In this document: positions 12,573-17,754 of the stretch, piece by piece | Numbering within the stretch: the first letter of the stretch is position 1 | Layout of the letters: every line of letters begins with the position of its first letter | DNA from: Dehalococcoidales bacterium | GTDB lineage: Bacteria > Chloroflexota > Dehalococcoidia > Dehalococcoidales > UBA2162 | Assembly: GCA_020343555.1 (NCBI GenBank) | Contig: CP070800.1 | Location: 1,937,424 to 1,955,177, forward strand | Direction of reading: 5' to 3' | Length of the DNA: 17,754 nucleotides | Notes under the pieces: generated by a model | Told to the model about the DNA's origin: nothing | Seen by the model: the letters and a program-made list of their open reading frames with translations, nothing else | Database searches by the model: none | Position numbers and translations under genes: made by a program

Positions 12573-14183
12573 ATGATGGCGGATAAGTATATTCTTAAAG
12601 AGCTTTGTCGTTATACCATCGGCACTTATGCTGACGTTATATACAGGAATGCATTGCTTCACCCGGATAGTGAAGCTTTTATCTATAAATCCAGGCGTAT
12701 CACTTTCTCCGAGTACAATACAAGAGTGAACAGTCTTATAAACTCACTGCAGAAGATGGGAGTCAAGAGAGGTGATGTTGTAGGTATTCTTTCATATAAC
12801 TGCCTCGAATATGCAGATTTCTTTGGTGCTGCCTGGAAGGGTGGTTATATAGCTTCACCGTTCAACTTCCGTCTGCAGGCAAACGAACTTGACTACCTGA
12901 TTAATTACTCGGAAGCCAACACTCTTCTGGTAGGCCCGGAGTTCATCGACACGGTTGAATCTCTCAAAGGAAAATTAAAAAATATTAGGAATTTCATCTC
13001 GATTGAGGGATCAACCGGAGATATGGTGAATATCGATGAGCTGTTTGAAAATGAGTCAGGAGAAGAACCGGATATAGAGGTAGACGAGGATGATCCTCTG
13101 GCTATCGTCTATACAAGCGGCACGACCGGATTACCCCGCGGGGCACTGTATACGCAAAGCCGGTTTATGGATAATACCAAGAACCTGGTGATGGAAATGG
13201 GACTGCAGCCTGGTGATAAACATATACAGATAATGCCTCTCTTTCATATCGGAGGAATACACCACTTCAGGGCATTCCTCTATATTGCCGGCAGTAATGT
13301 GATTATGCACCAGAGATCGTTCGATCCTGCGGCGACACTTCAAGCGATACAGGATGAGAAGGCTACCGATATAGACATCGTGGCTACTCACCTGGTTGCG
13401 ATGCTTGCTGTGCCTGATAAAGAGAAATACGATATAAACAGCTTGAAAAGGATGTGGTACGCAGCATCTCCCATGCCGGTCGAGGTACTGAAAAAAGGTA
13501 TCGAGACATGGGGCCCTGTATTCGCCCAGGGTTACGGGCAGACAGAAACGGGACCGGAAATATCAGATCTGACTAGGGAAGATGGTAAGGTTGTGGACAT
13601 GTCTTCTGAAGCGCAGAAGATTCTGGCATCGGCGGGACGACCCAGTTATGGCGTACACGTCAGGATAGTCGATCCCGAAAATAATGATGTGGCTCCCGGA
13701 GAAATGGGAGAGATAATCGTCCAGAGCAAACACCTGATGGTAGAGTACTGGAATATGCCGGATGACACCAGGGAGACACTTATAGACGGCTGGGTCTATA
13801 CCGGTGATGTCGGCTACTATGATAGCAGGGGTTACGTTTACATCGTTGACAGGCGCAAGGATATGATTGTTTCCGGTGGGGAGAATATTTACCCGCGAGA
13901 AGTGGAAGAAGTCCTCTATGGCCATCCTGCGGTCAGAGAAGCGGCCGTCATCGGCATACCGGACTCCTACTGGGTAGAGAAAGTTCATGCGGTAGTAAGT
14001 CTGAATGAAGGGACTACTGTTACTGGACAGGAAATTATTGATTACTGCAAGGATAAACTCGCCAGGTATAAGGCTCCGAAATCGGTCGAGTTTGTCGACA
14101 TCATTCCAAAAAATCCTTCGGGAAAAATTCTCAAGAGAGAGTTGAGGGATAAATACTGGGAAGGCTCGGACAGGAAAGTGTAG
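12573..14183 (+). CDS. long-chain acyl-CoA ligase-like AMP-forming synthetase
   Basis: A 536-residue ANL-superfamily adenylate-forming enzyme that activates a carboxylic acid with ATP, then forms the CoA thioester. Phosphate loop YTSGTTGLPRG at 180-190, with Arg where most have Lys before the Gly; adenine motif GYGQTETGP; GWVYTGDVGYYDSRGYVYIV with the ribose-binding Asp; hinge DRRKDMIVSGGENIYPREVE; catalytic Lys518 in PKNPSGKILKREL. The motif set is that of FadD-like fatty or aromatic acid CoA ligases; chain length cannot be told. Two ATGs in tandem (12573, 12576) follow AAGGAG at 12563-12568; the second has the better spacing. Single-gene unit, divergent from the small papain-like gene; converges with the PAP2-like gene. 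Confidence 0.92.
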   Translation: MMADKYILKELCRYTIGTYADVIYRNALLHPDSEAFIYKSRRITFSEYNTRVNSLINSLQKMGVKRGDVVGILSYNCLEYADFFGAAWKGGYIASPFNFRLQANELDYLINYSEANTLLVGPEFIDTVESLKGKLKNIRNFISIEGSTGDMVNIDELFENESGEEPDIEVDEDDPLAIVYTSGTTGLPRGALYTQSRFMDNTKNLVMEMGLQPGDKHIQIMPLFHIGGIHHFRAFLYIAGSNVIMHQRSFDPAATLQAIQDEKATDIDIVATHLVAMLAVPDKEKYDINSLKRMWYAASPMPVEVLKKGIETWGPVFAQGYGQTETGPEISDLTREDGKVVDMSSEAQKILASAGRPSYGVHVRIVDPENNDVAPGEMGEIIVQSKHLMVEYWNMPDDTRETLIDGWVYTGDVGYYDSRGYVYIVDRRKDMIVSGGENIYPREVEEVLYGHPAVREAAVIGIPDSYWVEKVHAVVSLNEGTTVTGQEIIDYCKDKLARYKAPKSVEFVDIIPKNPSGKILKRELRDKYWEGSDRKV

Positions 14184-14218
14184 GAACCTTTTCGTATCAA
14201 CTCAGAGATGCCGATAAA

Positions 14219-14854
14219 CTAGATCATTGCCAGCGGCTGGAAGAGAAAGAATACGAGGAGTGTAGCGAGAAGAGCGCCACCAACTGTCTGGGTTAATGAG
14301 TGGCATTCAAGCTCTATTCTCGACCATGCTGTTAAAGGTACTAAGGCAACACTCGCGGCTGCAATCCATCCGAATATCATAACTAATATGGTCGCAGAAG
14401 CGGCAACGATGGCTGTATGAAGACTTATCTTCCACCAGAGATTGATAATAGCAAAAACGATCGCTGTGGATACTCCAGTTATGAAACCTGCTACCAGTAC
14501 GGTAGGAGCTCCAAGTAATGCAAGCGTGATACAGCCTGCTGCGGCACTTAAACAACCGATGATATAGATCTTTGTTCTCTGTTCTCTTGCAGCAATAAAG
14601 AAGTCATCGAGTTTTCCCTGCCTGAGCAGGTATATAATTACCATGAATACCGGTAATATACCGAGTCCTGTCGATATTAAAGCCCATTTGATAGCTTCCG
14701 GTGTGCTGCCTGCTGACTTGAATGATAACAGCACGATGAGAGCAAGACACAGCAGGAAAGGATTAAAAATATTTGAGGTGAGATTCGCAATCCGCTGCCG
14801 CTTCCCCGAAGGCTCGCTGAGGGGCTCATGGTCAAAGGTGCTTGAATCAATCAT
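14219..14854 (-). CDS. PAP2-like membrane phosphatase family protein
   Basis: A 211-residue polytopic membrane protein with about five to six hydrophobic segments after a polar N-terminus (1-30). The second half carries degenerate PAP2 phosphatidate-phosphatase motifs: KISLHTAIV, with His where motif 2 has its catalytic His in SGH, and WSRIELECHSLTQTVGG, which matches motif 3 (Ser-Arg-x5-His). A clear motif 1 (KxxxxxxRP) is missing; REQRTK is the nearest. It could dephosphorylate lipid phosphates (phosphatidate, undecaprenyl or polyprenyl pyrophosphate) or be a related non-canonical member. The ATG is preceded closely by AACAGG, so the ribosome site is poor. A lipid kinase gene lies divergently 225 nt away. 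Confidence 0.72.
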   Translation of the reverse strand: MIDSSTFDHEPLSEPSGKRQRIANLTSNIFNPFLLCLALIVLLSFKSAGSTPEAIKWALISTGLGILPVFMVIIYLLRQGKLDDFFIAAREQRTKIYIIGCLSAAAGCITLALLGAPTVLVAGFITGVSTAIVFAIINLWWKISLHTAIVAASATILVMIFGWIAAASVALVPLTAWSRIELECHSLTQTVGGALLATLLVFFLFQPLAMI

Positions 14855-14964
14855 CCTGTTCTATTGTACCCTATTTGTAGAAATAATCATAGTTCGCAGT
14901 ATCGTGTCCATAATAAATTCTAGTGTGGAGTTAATTCCTGACTCAGCAATATCCTGTTTTAACC

Positions 14965-14993
14965 TTGATTATCCAGTATGAATTAATTAAAAT
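14965..14993 (+). promoter_or_regulatory. weak candidate promoter of the lipid kinase gene
   Basis: TTGATT (14965-14970, 4 of 6) and TAAAAT (14988-14993, 5 of 6) with a 17-nt spacer, in the 225-bp gap between the PAP2-like and lipid kinase genes. The rest of that gap is AT-rich and shows nothing else I recognise. Confidence 0.35.
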
Positions 14994-15079
14994 ATAAAGC
15001 CCCTTAGTAACGGTAGTAACTGATGGATTGATCTTTGTAGCCGTATGGGTACAATCTTTTCAGAGGTAGATATACATAA

Positions 15080-16000
15080 ATGGACACAAAAGCTATCGTC
15101 AATCCTGTAGCCGGGAGTCACTCGGTCACCAAAGACTGGGAAAATATTCGTTACAAGATACAGCAAGCGGGACTGGAGTTTGATTTTGAGTTCACGCAGT
15201 ATCCGGGGCATGCCGTCGACATTGCACGGCAATCCATTGAAAATGGTTATCGTTGTCTGTTAGCGGTTGGTGGCGATGGTACTATCAACGAGGTAGCGAA
15301 TGGAATTCTGATTTCCAATGATCCGGAAAATACCCTTCTTGGAGTTGTGAATGCGGGGACTGCAAATGATTTTGAGATGTCCCTGGGGATCAGCGACGGT
15401 AAACATAATACTGGATTGCAGTGGAAAACTCACCAACCGGTGAAAATAGACGTTGGTGTGGTTAAGTGCCAGCGTCAAGGCAAACAGGTAACGCGGTATT
15501 TTGTCAATGAGGTTAGTGTGGGTTTATCGGCTGAGGTTGTTGAAAAATGGGAATATCTACCAGGATCACATAATAAAAAATTTAACCTTTTCATGCGGAC
15601 AATTACAGGATATTTGACGCTTATTAACAGTAAAAATAAACAACTAAACATAGAGATTATTAATAATACTGAAACTGGTAAATTCTGCACAGTGGTTGTA
15701 GCTAATGGAAAATATTTTGCAGATGGGATGATAATCGCTCCTAATGCTACCCTGGATGACGGACTTCTTGATTCTATCATCATTGGTGATATATCCAGGT
15801 ACGATTTAATCAAAATACGACCGAAACTCTATGATGGAACACACATAACGCATGAAAAATTCAATGAAAATAAGGTATCAGAGATATCGATTGAATCTGA
15901 GGAAAAACTAGTAGTTGAAGCTGACGGGGATATCATTGGTGAGAGCCCCGTTTCGATAAGAGTAGTACCGTCAGCATTAAACGTGTTACCAATTTATTGA
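15080..16000 (+). CDS. diacylglycerol kinase-family lipid kinase (YegS/DagK type)
   Basis: A 306-residue soluble lipid kinase of the DAGK catalytic family (DgkB, YegS, sphingosine-kinase-like). VNPVAGSHS at 7-15, the ATP-binding loop AVGGDGTINEVANG at 62-75, and NAGTANDFEMSLG at 91-103, where most relatives have GTGNDFA. In the C-terminal half come VANGKYFADGMIIAPNATLD and DDGLLD, then the EADGD metal motif near the end. It phosphorylates a lipid such as diacylglycerol with ATP; substrate not fixed. ATG 15080 is preceded by GAGGT at 15063-15067 with long spacing. Lies divergently from a PAP2-like gene, the opposite activity, which is suggestive. Confidence 0.9.
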   Translation: MDTKAIVNPVAGSHSVTKDWENIRYKIQQAGLEFDFEFTQYPGHAVDIARQSIENGYRCLLAVGGDGTINEVANGILISNDPENTLLGVVNAGTANDFEMSLGISDGKHNTGLQWKTHQPVKIDVGVVKCQRQGKQVTRYFVNEVSVGLSAEVVEKWEYLPGSHNKKFNLFMRTITGYLTLINSKNKQLNIEIINNTETGKFCTVVVANGKYFADGMIIAPNATLDDGLLDSIIIGDISRYDLIKIRPKLYDGTHITHEKFNENKVSEISIESEEKLVVEADGDIIGESPVSIRVVPSALNVLPIY

Positions 16001-16045
16001 CATAATCACTCCTGTTAAAGAGGTTTTTTGACTTATTTCCATTTG

Positions 16046-16074
16046 TTGACAGTGCAGAACACATGTGCTACTAT
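16046..16074 (+). promoter_or_regulatory. sigma70-type promoter with palindromic spacer
   Basis: A perfect TTGACA (16046-16051) and TACTAT (16069-16074, 4 of 6) with a 17-nt spacer. The spacer holds the 8-bp palindrome CACATGTG (16060-16067), a possible operator half or chance. Serves the YcaQ-like gene at 16121. Confidence 0.55.
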
Positions 16075-16120
16075 TGCATATCTTGCGAGCTACACAGGGT
16101 AACAGACCGGATTTTTCTGT

Positions 16121-17338
16121 ATGAAAAAGATTGAAATAACCAAGAAGCAGGCAAGAAGGTTCATCCTTACCCATCAGAATCTTTTACCTCCCAGGACGAT
16201 ATCGGGGAAACAGGAAATTCTCAATTTCTTTCAACGTATCGGATGTATTCAGTATGATCCGCTGAACATCGTCGGGAATAATCCTGAACTTGTTCTTCAA
16301 TCCCGCATCAAAGGATTCAAACCTGGAATTCTCGAAGAGATGCTATATACCGATCGGACACTTGTCGATGACTGGGACAAGATGATGGCAATCTACCCTG
16401 TTACGGACAGACCTCACTTTCGCTACAGACAGCTTGAAGCTGCGAAAAGAGACAGGAGAAGAAACGCCGACTACACCCTGGCCGTAATTCCGGAAATTCT
16501 TCAGGAAATTAAGGAACGAGGTCCGCTATCGTCGATAGATTTCGATCATGACAGGAAAGTAGCCTGGTCATGGGGCCCTACAAGATTAGCCAAGGTGGCT
16601 TTGGATGACATGTATTACCAGGGTGAACTGGTTATACACCACAAATTGAATACCAGGAAATTCTATGATCTGGCAAGTCGCCACATACCGGCAGAAATAC
16701 TCAAGGCACCTGATCCCCACGAGACACATGAAGACTATCAGGACTGGCATGTTCACAGGCGGTTAAGAGGTTTGGGATTGGCATGGAGTAGGTCTGGAAT
16801 CTGGGTTTGGATACACAGAACTCGTACAAAAGAAAGAGTAGCAATCCTGGAACGACTGGTGAATCGTGGTGAAATAGCAGAAGTAAAGATAGAAGAAATC
16901 AGATATCCCTTTTTCGTGTCGAGTATGGATTTATCGACTCTTGAGGAAACAGGGAAAATGAATGAGATTTCACACCAGGCAGCGATCATAGCACCACTTG
17001 ATAACCTGATGTGGGATAGAGAGTTAATCAAAATCCTGTTCGGATTCAACTACAGGTGGGAAGTATATAAGCCGGTAAAGGAAAGAGAATACGGATACTA
17101 TGTACTGCCGGTGATATGTGGTGACCGGTTTATTGCAAGGTTCGAACCCGGACGAGATAAGAATAACGGTGCCCTGGTAATCAAAAACTGGTGGTGGGAA
17201 AAGGATGTCGAATTAACACAGGATATTAAAAATGCGTTGAAAGACTGCTTCAACGATTTCCTCGATTATCTTGGTACCACAAGATTAAAAATAAACAAGA
17301 AACTTGTCGATCGTGAAGATCTGAACTGCCTTCTCTGA
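16121..17338 (+). CDS. YcaQ-family (HTH_42) winged-helix DNA glycosylase
   Basis: A 405-residue protein of the winged-helix HTH_42 family that contains the crosslink-repair DNA glycosylases AlkZ and YcaQ (AlkX). N-terminal ITKKQARRFILTHQNLLPPR; the catalytic region RIGCIQYDPLNIV has Q44-Y45-D46, the Gln-x-Asp form typical of YcaQ-like members rather than the Gln-x-Gln of AlkZ. Later blocks are DDWDKMMAIYPVTDRPHFRY, LAKVALDDMYYQGELVIHH, IIAPLDNLMWDRELIKILF and DRFIARFEPGRDKNNGALVI. It probably excises bulky or crosslinked alkylated purines. No strong ribosome site before ATG 16121. The AbrB-like gene begins 15 nt after its stop, so they may be co-transcribed. Confidence 0.9.
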   Translation: MKKIEITKKQARRFILTHQNLLPPRTISGKQEILNFFQRIGCIQYDPLNIVGNNPELVLQSRIKGFKPGILEEMLYTDRTLVDDWDKMMAIYPVTDRPHFRYRQLEAAKRDRRRNADYTLAVIPEILQEIKERGPLSSIDFDHDRKVAWSWGPTRLAKVALDDMYYQGELVIHHKLNTRKFYDLASRHIPAEILKAPDPHETHEDYQDWHVHRRLRGLGLAWSRSGIWVWIHRTRTKERVAILERLVNRGEIAEVKIEEIRYPFFVSSMDLSTLEETGKMNEISHQAAIIAPLDNLMWDRELIKILFGFNYRWEVYKPVKEREYGYYVLPVICGDRFIARFEPGRDKNNGALVIKNWWWEKDVELTQDIKNALKDCFNDFLDYLGTTRLKINKKLVDREDLNCLL

Positions 17339-17353
17339 ATATAGAGGTACAAA

Positions 17354-17754
17354 ATGGTAAACAAACTGCTCCAGGATATTCCACAGATCATCGTTACACA
17401 AAAAATATCAGGTAACTGGTATGTGTCTTTGAATAAACTGGTATTACAGCATCTGGGCGTAAAGACGGTAAGTAATATATTCATTGAATCAGGAGAAGAG
17501 ATACTTATTACTACGGGCAAAGGTTCGGGTATAGAGATACCGGTACAAAACGGCACCAAGATACAACTTCCGGAGATTATAGTAAATACTATGTCACTGG
17601 GTAGAGACTCACTTCTTGGATTCGTCCAGAGAGATAATGCAGTGGCGGTTAAAAAAGTAGAAATCATTGAGGAAGAGGGTGAACGGGCGAAAGCGGTGGA
17701 TATAGAAACACCATTCAAGATAATAAGAAAAGTGATCACTAACCCGATGCCTGA
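17354..17754 (+). CDS. partial protein with two AbrB-like segments, runs off the window
   Basis: An open frame from ATG 17354 to the end of the window with no stop, at least 133 residues. AGAGGT at 17342-17347 with 6-nt spacing supports the start. Two stretches look like AbrB/MazE/SpoVT swapped-hairpin units in tandem: WYVSLNKLVLQHLGVKT with EEILITTGKG (about 22-57), and KIQLPEIIVNTMSLGRDSLL with NAVAVKKVEIIEEE (about 69-107). The end (IETPFKIIRKVITNPMP) seems to enter a further domain. A dimeric DNA-binding or antitoxin-like function fits the family, but a larger protein using these folds for assembly is also possible. Follows the YcaQ-like gene closely. Confidence 0.7.
   Translation, partial: MVNKLLQDIPQIIVTQKISGNWYVSLNKLVLQHLGVKTVSNIFIESGEEILITTGKGSGIEIPVQNGTKIQLPEIIVNTMSLGRDSLLGFVQRDNAVAVKKVEIIEEEGERAKAVDIETPFKIIRKVITNPMP

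Noticed and set aside
16010..16030. T-run TTTTTT after the lipid kinase gene as an intrinsic terminator
   Set aside because: I could find no stem of more than about 3 bp directly before the T-run.

Overview
The window is an ordinary-looking bacterial chromosomal segment of moderate to low GC. It is densely packed with about 20 protein genes on both strands, with good Shine-Dalgarno sites and sigma70-type promoters. I see no rRNA, tRNA, CRISPR array, transposase or phage genes. The gene mix points to an anaerobic or facultative member of the Chloroflexota, most likely near Dehalococcoidia. It includes a DUF362 lipoprotein beside a polyferredoxin, a non-heme URO-D-family protein, a PIG-L deacetylase, a small calycin-like protein, a VOC protein and an AbrB-like tandem protein. 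This placement is inferred from remembered family distributions, not from a phylogenetic marker.

Layout. (1) Positions 1-2702 hold a small conserved protein of unknown role, a TfoX N-terminal-domain protein, a sugar-nucleotide epimerase on the minus strand and, divergent from it, a NYN/LOTUS RNA-associated protein. The two divergent genes have face-to-face promoters in their 195-bp gap, and these fix the epimerase start at 1760. (2) Positions 2839-6599 form a redox block: a Tat-exported DUF362 lipoprotein, a six-cluster polyferredoxin that reads as a NapH-NapG fusion, and a convergent overlapping pair of flavodoxin-fold reductases. (3) Positions 6760-8097 encode a URO-D-superfamily protein that lacks the usual His-x-Cys zinc motif, closed by a 13-bp hairpin shared with a convergent DUF4870 membrane protein gene. 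(4) Positions 8566-11427 are housekeeping and accessory genes: a DEDDy exonuclease, a calycin-like protein, a PIG-L deacetylase, a cyclophilin and a VOC protein. (5) Positions 11454-16000 are rich in lipid functions: a PlsY-like acyltransferase with altered motifs, an acyl-CoA ligase, a PAP2-like phosphatase and a diacylglycerol-kinase-family lipid kinase. Among them is a tiny Cys/His/Glu papain- or transglutaminase-like protein. (6) Positions 16121-17754 hold a YcaQ-type DNA glycosylase and the start of a protein with two AbrB-like segments that runs off the end.

How the genes may work together. The clearest multi-gene system is the redox block. The DUF362 protein and the polyferredoxin are co-transcribed. 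The polyferredoxin carries a twin-arginine plus hydrophobic segment in its middle, so it may carry electrons across the membrane on one polypeptide, with cytoplasmic clusters before the segment and exported clusters after it. The flavoproteins and the URO-D protein next door could be donors or acceptors, but that link rests on proximity only. The lipid genes are scattered on both strands and do not form one operon.
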